Below are positions 52,350-60,558 of a stretch of DNA of 64,000 bases, one piece after another. The notes beneath the pieces are model-generated. The model made no database searches. It worked only from the letters and a program-made list of their open reading frames with translations, and was not told the DNA's origin. The stretch is from Rhodospirillales bacterium (GTDB taxonomy: Bacteria > Pseudomonadota > Alphaproteobacteria > Rhodospirillales > WMHbin7). The first letter of the stretch is position 1; every line of letters starts with the position of its first letter. The DNA lies in NCBI GenBank assembly GCA_016214125.1, contig JACRPC010000006.1, forward strand, positions 62,001-126,000. The letters run 5' to 3'. The position numbers and the translations under genes are program-made.

Positions 52350-53399
52350 ATGGCAAGGTGCGGGATGAAGGGATATTCGGTGCGGGTTGGCCTTCTCGGC
52401 CTTGCTCTGGTGGTGGCGACGACCTGGACGGCGGCCGCCCAAGCGGCGCCGTCGATCAATGTCTATTCGGCGCGCAAGGAAGCGCTGATCAAGCCCCTGA
52501 TCGACGAATTCACCCGCACCACCGGCATCGCCGTCAATCTGCTCAACGCCGAGGCCGACCAATTGTTCGAGCGGCTGAAAAACGAAGGCGCCAACAGCCC
52601 GGCCGACGTGCTGCTCACCGTCGATGCCGGCTGGCTGGTGCGCGCCAAGGAAGCCAATCTGCTGCGGCCGATGCGGTCGACAGTCTTGAGCCAAGCCGTT
52701 CCCTCGCAATGGCGCGATCCGAACGGCGCCTGGTACGGTCTGTCGATGCGGGCGCGGGTCTTCTTTTACGCCAAGGACCGGGTTAAGCCGCTTGAGCTCA
52801 CCAGCTATGAGGATTTGGCGCTGCCGCACTGGAAAGGGCGGCTGTGCATCCGCTCCTCGAACAACGTCTACAACCAGTCGCTTTTGGGCGCGCTGATCGC
52901 CCATCATGGCCCGGAGAAGGCCGAAGCCTGGGCCAAGGCGGTGGTCGCCAATCTGGCTCGCAAGCCGCAAGGCGGCGACACCGACCAGATCAAGGCGGTG
53001 GCGGCCGGCGAATGCGATCTGGCGCTCGCCAACACCTATTACTATGCCGGCATGCTGACCTCGACCGACGCCAAGACCCGCGAGCAGGCCGCCAAGGTGG
53101 CGCTCTTCTGGCCCAATCAGGGCGATCGCGGCACTCATGTCAACATCTCGGGCGCCGGCGTGGTGGCGGCCTCCAAGCAGCCCGAGGCGGCACTGAAATT
53201 CATCGAATTCCTGGCCTCCGACGCCGCCCAGCGCCTTTATGCTGAGGTCAATTTCGAATTTCCGGTCAAGTCCGGCGTGGCGCGCTCCGGCCCCTTGGCC
53301 GAGTGGGGTCCCTTCAAGATGGACCCGCTCGACGTCGCCCTCTACGGGGCGCGCAACGCCGAAGCGGTGCGCATCTTCGATCGGGTGGGCTGGCGGTAA
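52350..53399 (+). CDS. Periplasmic Fe(III)-binding protein of an iron ABC transporter
   Basis: 349 residues. Signal peptide VGLLGLALVVATTWTAAAQA. The mature part begins INVYSARKEALIKPLIDEFTRTTGI, the FbpA/FutA family start, and contains a Tyr-Tyr-Tyr iron-ligand segment (LANTYYYAGM near residue 228) and GVVAASKQPEAALKFIEFLAS near the end. No permease or ATPase gene is adjacent, so it must act with a transporter encoded elsewhere. A Fur box precedes it. Confidence 0.92.
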   Translation: MARCGMKGYSVRVGLLGLALVVATTWTAAAQAAPSINVYSARKEALIKPLIDEFTRTTGIAVNLLNAEADQLFERLKNEGANSPADVLLTVDAGWLVRAKEANLLRPMRSTVLSQAVPSQWRDPNGAWYGLSMRARVFFYAKDRVKPLELTSYEDLALPHWKGRLCIRSSNNVYNQSLLGALIAHHGPEKAEAWAKAVVANLARKPQGGDTDQIKAVAAGECDLALANTYYYAGMLTSTDAKTREQAAKVALFWPNQGDRGTHVNISGAGVVAASKQPEAALKFIEFLASDAAQRLYAEVNFEFPVKSGVARSGPLAEWGPFKMDPLDVALYGARNAEAVRIFDRVGWR

Positions 53400-53417
53400 T
53401 AAGCGCGTTGCGCGCGT

Positions 53418-53918
53418 CTAGGTCGTCCGCGCCCAGAAGCCGTCGCTCATCTGGCAGGCGGTGCCGCTGATCGCCTTGGCTTCGTCCTTGGCGGTGTAGC
53501 TGGCCTGGAAATCGCGGCACAGCGTGCCGTCGGCCAGCCGATAGGTGGAGACCGGCACGAAGGCGCCGGAATGGCCGGTCTCTTCATTGTACCAGCCGCG
53601 CGGATTGGCATCGGGCGTTTCGACCAGCGCCAGTTCGGCGGCCATCGCGGCCCGGCGCACATCGCCTTGGGTGAGCACGCGGCCTGCATACCAGCCGCCC
53701 GTCGCGCCGACGACCGCGCCGGCGGCGGCGAAGGCCACCTTGCCCAGCCCGGCGCCCAGGAAGTGATAGCCCAGCATGGCGCCGGCGGCGGCGCCCGCCG
53801 CGGCGCCCAGAATTTCGGCCGGTGGCCGGTTGCCGGGTTGGCTCATATGGGCGTTCAATTGGGCGCAGCCGCTTGTTGCGAGGGCGGCCACCAGCACCAG
53901 GGCGATCGGTTTCTTCAT
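53418..53918 (-). CDS. Outer-membrane lipoprotein with glycine-zipper domain
   Basis: 166 residues from ATG 53918. Lipobox ATSGC (cysteine 17). A Gly/Ala-rich zipper (EILGAAAGAAAGAMLGYHFLGAGLGKVAFAAAGAVVGATGG) is followed by a C-terminal domain with GTLCRDFQASYTAKDEAKAISGTACQMSDGFW, as in 17-kDa surface-antigen/RT0821-type lipoproteins. Two cysteines there may bond. An ATG four codons upstream is less likely. Convergent with the iron-binding protein. Confidence 0.85.
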   Translation of the reverse strand: MKKPIALVLVAALATSGCAQLNAHMSQPGNRPPAEILGAAAGAAAGAMLGYHFLGAGLGKVAFAAAGAVVGATGGWYAGRVLTQGDVRRAAMAAELALVETPDANPRGWYNEETGHSGAFVPVSTYRLADGTLCRDFQASYTAKDEAKAISGTACQMSDGFWARTT

Positions 53919-54070
53919 CGGATTCTCCAAGGTCGCGTCGTTTCGGGTTGTGGGGGTGCGTTCTGCGCCCGCCCCGAAAATTTATCCACAGGAGACTATC
54001 ATGATTTTCAAGGGAAATCGAGCGGATATGCTTGCCAGAGCGGCAAGGCTTGGGCAGGATTCGTCCCGCC

Positions 54071-54982
54071 ATGACCGCGCCCCTTGCCGCCTATCTCGCG
54101 CCCGACGGCTATCTGGAACCGCTGCTTGAGGAATTGGGCGGATCGGTGCTGGCGGTGCATGAGAGGCTGGTGCTGACCAAGGCGCCGCCCCGGCCCGCCG
54201 CCTGGGCCGCCAACATCTGGCTGGAGCCCGAGCGGATCGCCATCGCCTCGATCGGCGAGGCTGGCAAGGCGCTGCGCGCCCGCCAACGCAACTGGGCCGG
54301 CTATGCCTTCCATCTGCACCGCCGCCAGGCCCTGATCGAGGCCAAGCTGCCCAAGGTTTCCGCCAAGCCGCTGGTCTTTCCCGCGCCGGCGCCCGCCGCG
54401 CCTTTGGGCTCTTGGACGCTGCTCGACGAAACCACGCTTCTGGCCTCGGCCCGTTGCTCCAGCCCTTTCCCCCATGGCGAAATCCGCTTCGTCGAAAACA
54501 AGGAGGTGCCGCCCAACCGCGCCTATTTGAAGCTTTGGGAAGCCTTGACGCTGCTCGGCCGCTGGCCGGGCGCCGGCGAAACCTGCCTCGATCTCGGCGC
54601 CAGCCCCGGCGGCTGGAGCTGGGCGCTGGCCCAATTGGGGGCCAGGGTGATCGCCATCGACCGGGCGCCGCTCGACCCCAAGGTGGCGGCGCTTGCCAAT
54701 GTCGAGGCCCGCCAGGAAAGCGCCTTCGGACTTGATCCCGCCGCGCTCGGGCCGATCGATTGGCTGTTCTCGGACGTGGTCTGCTATCCCGATAAGCTGT
54801 TTGGCCTGATCGAACGCTGGCGCGCCGCCGGCACGGTGCGCCACTTCGTCTGCACCTTGAAATTCCAGGGCGCCACCGACCACGCCAGCGCCGCCCGCTT
54901 CGCCGCCCTTCCGGGCTCGCGGCTCCTACATCTGCACCACAACAAGCACGAACTCACCTGGATGCTGCCGGGCGAGCCATGA
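54071..54982 (+). CDS. RlmM-like rRNA 2-prime-O-methyltransferase
   Basis: 303 residues from ATG 54071. A helical N-terminal region is followed by an FtsJ/RrmJ-type SAM domain with CLDLGASPGGWSWALAQLGARVIAID near residue 185, DWLFSDVVCYPDKL, and VCTLKFQG with the catalytic Lys, then NKHELTWML. This order matches RlmM (23S C2498 in E. coli), which has an N-terminal THUMP-like part. Substrate by analogy. Confidence 0.8.
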   Translation: MTAPLAAYLAPDGYLEPLLEELGGSVLAVHERLVLTKAPPRPAAWAANIWLEPERIAIASIGEAGKALRARQRNWAGYAFHLHRRQALIEAKLPKVSAKPLVFPAPAPAAPLGSWTLLDETTLLASARCSSPFPHGEIRFVENKEVPPNRAYLKLWEALTLLGRWPGAGETCLDLGASPGGWSWALAQLGARVIAIDRAPLDPKVAALANVEARQESAFGLDPAALGPIDWLFSDVVCYPDKLFGLIERWRAAGTVRHFVCTLKFQGATDHASAARFAALPGSRLLHLHHNKHELTWMLPGEP

Positions 54983-54993
54983 AGGAGAACCCC

Positions 54994-55596
54994 ATGAGCG
55001 AACCGAAAACCCTGCTTGAAATCGCCGGCGCGCCCCGGAAGATCGCCCGCTGGTCAACGGCGGCGCTGGTGCTGATCGATCACCAGAACGAATATGTGGC
55101 TGCGGGCAAGCTGCCGCTGTTCGGCGTCGAGGCGGCCAGGGACGAGATCAAGCTTCTTCTGGCGGCGGCGCGCCGCCACCAGGCGCCGGTCGTGCATGTG
55201 GTCCACCACGCAAGGCCGGGCGCGCCCCTGTTCGACCCCGAGACGGCCAACGCCGCCATCATGGCTGGCGTCGAACCCATCGAAGGCGAGGCGGTGATCG
55301 TGAAATCGATGCCCAACGCCTTTGCCCGCACCGATCTGGCCGAGCGCCTGAAGGCCTTGGGCCGTCCCGAGCTGATCGTCGCCGGTTTCGCCACCCATCT
55401 GTGTGTCAGCACCAGCGTGCGCGCCGCGCTCGATGTCGGCCTGCCGACCACCGTGGTCGCCGCGGCCTGCGCCACCCGCGATCTGCCCGACGCCTGCGGC
55501 AATCGCATTCCCGCCGACGTCGTCCATCAGGTGGCGCTGGCCGAATTGGCCGATCGCTTCGCCACCGTGGCGATGGCCGAGGACGAGATCGAATAG
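54994..55596 (+). CDS. Isochorismatase-like cysteine hydrolase
   Basis: 200 residues from ATG 54994, which follows AAGGAG; an ATG at 54979 overlaps the methyltransferase stop. Cysteine-hydrolase triad visible: Asp in ALVLIDHQNEY, Lys in VIVKSMPNAF, Cys in GFATHLCVSTS. Cytoplasmic. Substrates of this group (nicotinamide, biuret, isochorismate) cannot be told apart here. Probably co-transcribed with the methyltransferase. Confidence 0.88.
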   Translation: MSEPKTLLEIAGAPRKIARWSTAALVLIDHQNEYVAAGKLPLFGVEAARDEIKLLLAAARRHQAPVVHVVHHARPGAPLFDPETANAAIMAGVEPIEGEAVIVKSMPNAFARTDLAERLKALGRPELIVAGFATHLCVSTSVRAALDVGLPTTVVAAACATRDLPDACGNRIPADVVHQVALAELADRFATVAMAEDEIE

Positions 55597-55604
55597 GGAA
55601 AGGA

Positions 55605-55859
55605 TCAGACCGCCAGGGTGGCGTGGGTGATGTAGCGATAGGCCTGGTTGGCCAAAGGGGCGCGATCGATGCGCGCCGGATGGTCGCGGGCGTCGGCCAA
55701 GGTGTGCCAGGCGGCCGGGGAAAGATCGATCACCAGATCGGCGGCGCGATCGCGCCCGCCGGTCAGGGCTTGCGGGGCGGCGCCCGGGGGCAGGGCGGCC
55801 GGCTGGGCGATAACCCGCCCGGTCATCGGCATCGCCAAACTGAGAGCACCCGGTTTCAT
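55605..55859 (-). CDS. Small hypothetical protein
   Basis: 84 residues from ATG 55859, unrecognised. A Pro/Ala-rich start (MTGRVIAQPAALPPGAAPQALTGGRD) precedes a compact C-terminal segment (AADLVIDLSPAAWHTL, then APLANQAYRYITHATLAV). No signal peptide, no cysteine. Stop lies eight bases from the stop of the convergent hydrolase gene. A longer upstream frame exists but has no good start. The coding call rests on codon pattern and position. Confidence 0.5.
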   Translation of the reverse strand: MKPGALSLAMPMTGRVIAQPAALPPGAAPQALTGGRDRAADLVIDLSPAAWHTLADARDHPARIDRAPLANQAYRYITHATLAV

Positions 55860-55975
55860 GTTCGCCTCGAATTCGCCGGCGGCACCTTGCCGCCACGATC
55901 CGAAGCTAGCCCAAAAGAGGCCGGGCGGCTGTGATCTTGCGCACCGCCCCGCTGTGACGGCGATCACCGGGGGGT

Positions 55976-55997
55976 GTTGGGCGCCGGGGCGCCCAAC
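55976..55997. repeat. Perfect GC palindrome
   Basis: GTTGGGCGCC-GG-GGCGCCCAAC, ten-base perfect arms, in the 214-base gap between the small hypothetical gene and the caspase gene. No T-run on either side. Confidence 0.5.
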
Positions 55998-56073
55998 GTC
56001 GCCGGAGACCGGCCCGGCAGGAATTGCCCTTCGGAATCGGCCTTCATGACCGGCCGGCTGGCGAAGACCCTGT

Positions 56074-58389
56074 TCAGGGGCTGACGCGGGCCAACGTGAA
56101 ATCGACGCCCCGGGAGAACGCCACCGGCCATTGCTGGTGCTTGGCGAAGCGCTCGCTTAAGATCGGCACCTCGCGCTCGGTGAAGCCGAGAAGTTCCTTG
56201 ACGGTGAGCAAGCCGTCCTGGGGCGCGTGGTCGGCTTCGCCGGCCAGACCGCGGGTAAGGGCGTAGGTGAACACGCCGTGCCCCAGCTTCTTGACCTCGA
56301 CGGCGAACTGGTCCTGGGTGGTTGCCGACACGACATGCAGGCCGATCGCCATGCCCAGGCGGCGGATGGCCCGATTTTCGTCGTCCTGGCTGCGCGAGGT
56401 CACGGCGGTTCCCGACTTGCAGGCATCGATGAACATGACGATGCGCTGGGCGCCGACCCGTGACAGGGCGCGTTGAATTTCCGAAAAGGACAGGCCATGC
56501 CGGTCGAGATCCGCTTCGCCCGCCTTAGCCGGGAAGTCGTAGGGAATCATGTAGTATTCCTCGCCCTTCGCTTCGCCGTGGCTGGCCATGTAGATCACCA
56601 CCACGTCCTCGGGCGCGGTCGCGGCGAGCTTTTCCAGGGCGGCGATGATGCCCAGGCGCGACGCTTCGGCGTTGCGGACCTCGATGACGTCGATGTCGCG
56701 GAACCCCGAGGCGACGTTGCCGCTTTTCAGCGCCTTAACCACGGCCTGGGCGTCGGCGACCGCGTAGTTGAGATTCAGGCGCTCGTCCTTGTACTGGTCG
56801 AGCGCCAAGGCGAGAACGTAAAGAGTCGGCTGGCGGGCGGGAAGATCGACATCGAGCACGACCCGGTGCGGCGGCCCCAGAATGCGTTCCGCGCTTGCCG
56901 CTTCCGCAAGAAAGCTGTTGCGGCCCGAGACCAGGCGCAGCCGGAAGACGGCACGCAAGGTTGTGCGCCCCCGCGCCGTCTTGCCCTGGGTGGTGGCGAT
57001 GACGTTGTCGGGATCGACGATTTTCCCGTTGTGGAACAGATTGATCTTCGAGACGCCGCCGCCAAGATCGGTCACCTGCACCGGCAATTCGATGATTCCG
57101 TCGGCCGGAATGGCGACTTCGCCCTCCATCTGAATCTGCGCCAGGGGCGGCGGGAGAATGCCCCCCTTCACCAATTCGCCGGGCCGAGACGCCCACGCCG
57201 CCAGACCCTCCAGGCGCTTTCGAAGAAGATTGGGCTCGTACAGCGCATCGCTGAAATTCTCGATCGGCAGGGCGGTTCGGGCGATGGCCCAGCGGATGTT
57301 CTCCAGGCCGGTGCCGTTGCCGTCAAAGCGGCCATCCTCGTCGATCACGGCCCAACCGGCGCTGCCGGCGACCAGGGTGGTGGGGCCCCGGCCGGTCGCC
57401 GTGTCCCAGATCTTGACGAGGCCGTCGGCGCCGCCGGAAAAGACGAAGCGTCCTTGCGGTTCAAGCATCACGCCGGCGGCGCCGCCCGCGTGCGCCTTGG
57501 GGACGGCCAAGCGCGGCGTGCCGTCGAACGACCAGGCGTGAACGCCCTCGCCGATTGCGGCGCCGACCATGTCGCCGGCGCTGGTCAGGGCGGTGGCGCC
57601 TTGGCTTGCTGAAAAGACGCGCACGGGTTGGGTGCCGCCAACCCGCCACAGCGTCACGCCGACAGTCGCCGTCACCGCCAGGAAGTGGGTGGCGCCCTTG
57701 ACGAATCGGATCGGCCCGCCGCCCGAGGCTGCGCCTGGGTGGCTGGCGACGCGCACGCCGGTCGAGCTTTCCCAGACCGCCGCCGTCCCGTCGGCGCCCG
57801 AGGAAATCGCAACCGCCGCATCGTCGGAGAGGTCGAGGGCGCGCACCGGCCCCGCATGCGCCTTGATCCGGCGCAATTCCTTTTGCTGGGCGAGATCGAC
57901 CAGAACGATCTCGCCCGTCGCCGAACCGACGGCGACCGTGGTGCCGTCCGGCGCCACCGCGAGGCTGGTGGGGCGGATGCCCAAATTGCGGATTGGAATC
58001 CATTCGGCCTTTTGCGGCAGCCAATGCAGAAGCGCGCCGCTGTCGAGGACAGCGACGCCGCCCTTGGCCCCCGGCAGAAGCGCCGTGGCGACGGCGGCTC
58101 CCGGCGAGGGGAAGCCCCGCGCCGGCCGGCCGGCATCGAGACTCCAGATTTGCGATCGGCCGCCGGCCAGATTGGCGACCAACAGGCGCCCGTCGCGGCT
58201 AAGGTCGAGGCCGACAATCGGCTCGTGATCGCCCCGCAACTCCAGCAAGATGGGAACCCGGGCCGCGTAGGCGTCGGTGCTGGCTTCGAACACCCGCATC
58301 CAGGTTTGCGCCGAGGCGGCGGGAACGACGAGGAGATGAACTCCCAATCCGACCAGGGCCAAGAATCGCCGTTGCGGAGCGCTCGTCAC
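56074..58389 (-). CDS. WD40-caspase (peptidase C14) protein
   Basis: 771 residues from GTG 58389, chosen because it yields a proper signal peptide (RRFLALVGLGVHLLVVPAASA); an in-frame ATG at 58467 lies inside the upstream gene. WD40-type repeats fill about residues 50-340 (HAGPVRALDLSDDAAVAISSGADGT, SGGADGLVKIWD). A beta-sandwich (430-510) precedes the caspase domain, with catalytic His in YMASHGE (about 604) and Cys in FIDACKSG (about 657). Exported and likely periplasmic. Target unknown. Encoded downstream of an outer-membrane barrel. Confidence 0.85.
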   Translation of the reverse strand: MTSAPQRRFLALVGLGVHLLVVPAASAQTWMRVFEASTDAYAARVPILLELRGDHEPIVGLDLSRDGRLLVANLAGGRSQIWSLDAGRPARGFPSPGAAVATALLPGAKGGVAVLDSGALLHWLPQKAEWIPIRNLGIRPTSLAVAPDGTTVAVGSATGEIVLVDLAQQKELRRIKAHAGPVRALDLSDDAAVAISSGADGTAAVWESSTGVRVASHPGAASGGGPIRFVKGATHFLAVTATVGVTLWRVGGTQPVRVFSASQGATALTSAGDMVGAAIGEGVHAWSFDGTPRLAVPKAHAGGAAGVMLEPQGRFVFSGGADGLVKIWDTATGRGPTTLVAGSAGWAVIDEDGRFDGNGTGLENIRWAIARTALPIENFSDALYEPNLLRKRLEGLAAWASRPGELVKGGILPPPLAQIQMEGEVAIPADGIIELPVQVTDLGGGVSKINLFHNGKIVDPDNVIATTQGKTARGRTTLRAVFRLRLVSGRNSFLAEAASAERILGPPHRVVLDVDLPARQPTLYVLALALDQYKDERLNLNYAVADAQAVVKALKSGNVASGFRDIDVIEVRNAEASRLGIIAALEKLAATAPEDVVVIYMASHGEAKGEEYYMIPYDFPAKAGEADLDRHGLSFSEIQRALSRVGAQRIVMFIDACKSGTAVTSRSQDDENRAIRRLGMAIGLHVVSATTQDQFAVEVKKLGHGVFTYALTRGLAGEADHAPQDGLLTVKELLGFTEREVPILSERFAKHQQWPVAFSRGVDFTLARVSP

Positions 58390-58414
58390 CAATCCGTGCC
58401 GCGGCGCCCGGTCG

Positions 58415-59371
58415 TCAGAAGGTGACGCGCAGGGTGAACATGCCGCTCCAATCGCTGGTCTGTTCATTGCCTTTGAAGGTGGTGAATTCCAGGGCGGAAG
58501 TCAGTCCCTTGATCGGATCGTACTCGATCCCGCCGCCCAGCCGCCAGCCGTCGGGATCGTTGTGCGCGCCGGTGGCGTTCAAGAGCGGGTTAAGTTCCCG
58601 CTCATAATCGACGAAGGCGTTGGGGCGAAAATCGCCGAACCGATACCCGGCGCGCAGGCCCGCCCGAACGATGCGGCTGTAGACGTAATCGTGGTTGAAG
58701 CGGGTGCCGTTGGTTTCGGTGTAGGCCTCCTCCTCCAACCGCATCCAGTTGTAGCCAAGTTTGGCGCCGTAATCGAAATTGCCGACGTTGTCGCCGAAGG
58801 TAAGCGCGATGGGCAGCGAAAAGACCCAGATATCCTGGTCGCCGCTTGACCGCTGGTTGTTGGTTCGGTTGCGCGTTTCGTCGGAATATTTGACAAGCCC
58901 GTAAATCGGCGTCGCGCTGATGGAAAATTGCCGGTTGATGAGGTACGAGCCGTGGAGGGCGCCGAAATTGCCGTCCTGGTCGATGTCGGTGTCCGAATCG
59001 GCCCGCCAGCGCGAGGTGCCCGTGGTCAGATATTTGGTGTAAGCCGCGCCCAGGATGAAGGTCTTGTCGATCATGACGCCGCCCGCCACCGTCGTGATGT
59101 TGGTGTGCAGGCGCATGCGCTCGATCGTGTCGTAGAACCGGTTGTTGGTGTATTGGTGGCTGATCCAGCCGGCGAAATTAAAGCGCTCGGCCGCCTTGTC
59201 GGGGGCTGGCGTCGCTTCGGCGAACATGTCTTCGTCGGTGAAGGATTCGACGCTCTTCGCCACCCCCTTCAGCGGCTCCGGCTTTTGTGCCGCAAAGGCC
59301 GATCCGGCGATTGACGCGCCGATAAGACCGTACACACAAAGCCTTAATAGGAATCCAACGCGCCCGGCCAC
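58415..59371 (-). CDS. Outer-membrane beta-barrel protein, autotransporter-domain type
   Basis: 318 residues from GTG 59371, strongly supported by GGAGGGG seven bases upstream and the signal peptide VGFLLRLCVYGLIGASIAGSAFA. About 60 linker residues (ESFTDEDMFAEATPAPDKA) precede roughly twelve amphipathic strands, e.g. FILGAAYTKYLTT, FDYGAKLGYNWMR, GLRAGYRFGDFRPNAFVDYE, ending in a terminal phenylalanine (TLRVTF), the barrel-assembly signature. An ATG at 59482 would add 37 residues without a signal. The caspase gene follows with 25 bases between. Confidence 0.85.
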   Translation of the reverse strand: MAGRVGFLLRLCVYGLIGASIAGSAFAAQKPEPLKGVAKSVESFTDEDMFAEATPAPDKAAERFNFAGWISHQYTNNRFYDTIERMRLHTNITTVAGGVMIDKTFILGAAYTKYLTTGTSRWRADSDTDIDQDGNFGALHGSYLINRQFSISATPIYGLVKYSDETRNRTNNQRSSGDQDIWVFSLPIALTFGDNVGNFDYGAKLGYNWMRLEEEAYTETNGTRFNHDYVYSRIVRAGLRAGYRFGDFRPNAFVDYERELNPLLNATGAHNDPDGWRLGGGIEYDPIKGLTSALEFTTFKGNEQTSDWSGMFTLRVTF

Positions 59372-59653
59372 TTTTTTCCCCTCCAAAGCTCCCGGATTCG
59401 GCACTGAAAACACGCCCCTCCATCCTCCGGAACCAAGATATGGGAGCATGCGAACGTTAAAATATCGATATGGGGGCGTCAAGTTATTCCCCCTACCAAA
59501 CGTTGGATTAAATGGTTATCGATCGCTAGGTTCTTGGTGTTTGCCTTGGAGGCCGGCGTCCGATTGACCTTGGCAAAAGGATGGTGTCCATCCGATGCTC
59601 GGTTATACTTTGGCGGCGGCAAGCGAGGCCAAGGAGCGCAAAGGGGAGGCTTC

Positions 59654-60421
59654 ATGATCAGGCGGGCATGGACTCGGATCGCGGGCGGAATCGGCGTCGC
59701 GGCGCTGGTCTTTTTGGCCTCGGCGGCTTTCGCCCAAGGCGAATTGGTCATCCTTTCCGTCACCGGTCTTGTCCTCGATCTGCGCGAAGGCCAGTCGGTT
59801 GCCGCCGGCGCGACGATCCGCCTTCCCGCGGCCTCGACGGTACGGCTGCTCGCCGCCTCGGGCAAGGTCGTGACGGTCCAGGGGCCGTTCGCCGGTCCCG
59901 TTCCGCTGCCGGACGACGTCAAGCCCGCCGAAAGCGGGACGCAGGGGCTTGCGCGTCTGGCGCGCTTCCTGATCGAGCGCCCGCAGGGAACCGAAGCGTC
60001 GCTTGGCGCGGTGCGCGAAGTGTCGCTTGGCGCCGTGCGCTTGACCGAGCCGGCGCGACCATCGCGCGAGCCCAGCGATCCCTGGCAGGTTGTGGCCGAA
60101 GAGGCCGGCGCCCAGTGCGCCAGGCCGCCCGAAATCGTTCTTTGGCGCAAGAACGCGGGCCCGGCGGCGCCCTATGAAATGCGCGCCCAGCCGGGACCCA
60201 GCGTCAAGGCGGTCTGGCCGGAGGGCGAGTATCGCCAGTCATTGCGGCCCGAATTCGCGGTCGACGGCATGAAGCTGCAGGTGACACTGGGCGGGCGGGC
60301 GAGCGCCATCACGTTGCACCTGCTGCCGCCGGCCCTGACCAACCCGGTCGATATCGCCAATTGGATGCTCGACAAAGGCTGCCATCGGCAGGCGGCGCTT
60401 TATCTCGAAAAGTTGCCCTGA
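59654..60421 (+). CDS. Secreted FecR-like-fold protein
   Basis: 255 residues from ATG 59654 (GGGGAGG nearby). Signal peptide RIAGGIGVAALVFLASAAFA. The N-terminal domain is a small beta-barrel (GLVLDLREGQSVAAGATIRLPAASTVRLLAASGKVVTVQGPFAG), resembling FecR-like domains that occur beside caspase and CHASE2 genes in alphaproteobacteria. The C-terminal half has an IVLWRKN segment and two cysteines. Divergent from the barrel gene across 282 bases that probably hold both promoters. Function unknown. Confidence 0.7.
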   Translation: MIRRAWTRIAGGIGVAALVFLASAAFAQGELVILSVTGLVLDLREGQSVAAGATIRLPAASTVRLLAASGKVVTVQGPFAGPVPLPDDVKPAESGTQGLARLARFLIERPQGTEASLGAVREVSLGAVRLTEPARPSREPSDPWQVVAEEAGAQCARPPEIVLWRKNAGPAAPYEMRAQPGPSVKAVWPEGEYRQSLRPEFAVDGMKLQVTLGGRASAITLHLLPPALTNPVDIANWMLDKGCHRQAALYLEKLP

Positions 60422-60558
60422 CCCAAGGCCGTCGCGTCGCCGCCCTGATCCAAGGCACCGGGAAACCGGCCCCGGGGCGGTGATCCACCCTCGCCGGTCC
60501 TTCCCTGGGCGACGTGCGGCCCGACCTTGTTCGTGAGCCGGTGTTGGCGAATGGCCCC

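Noticed and set aside
58390-58467. Upstream ATG start of the caspase gene
   Set aside because: It would bury the start in the barrel gene and place 26 polar residues before an otherwise clean signal peptide.
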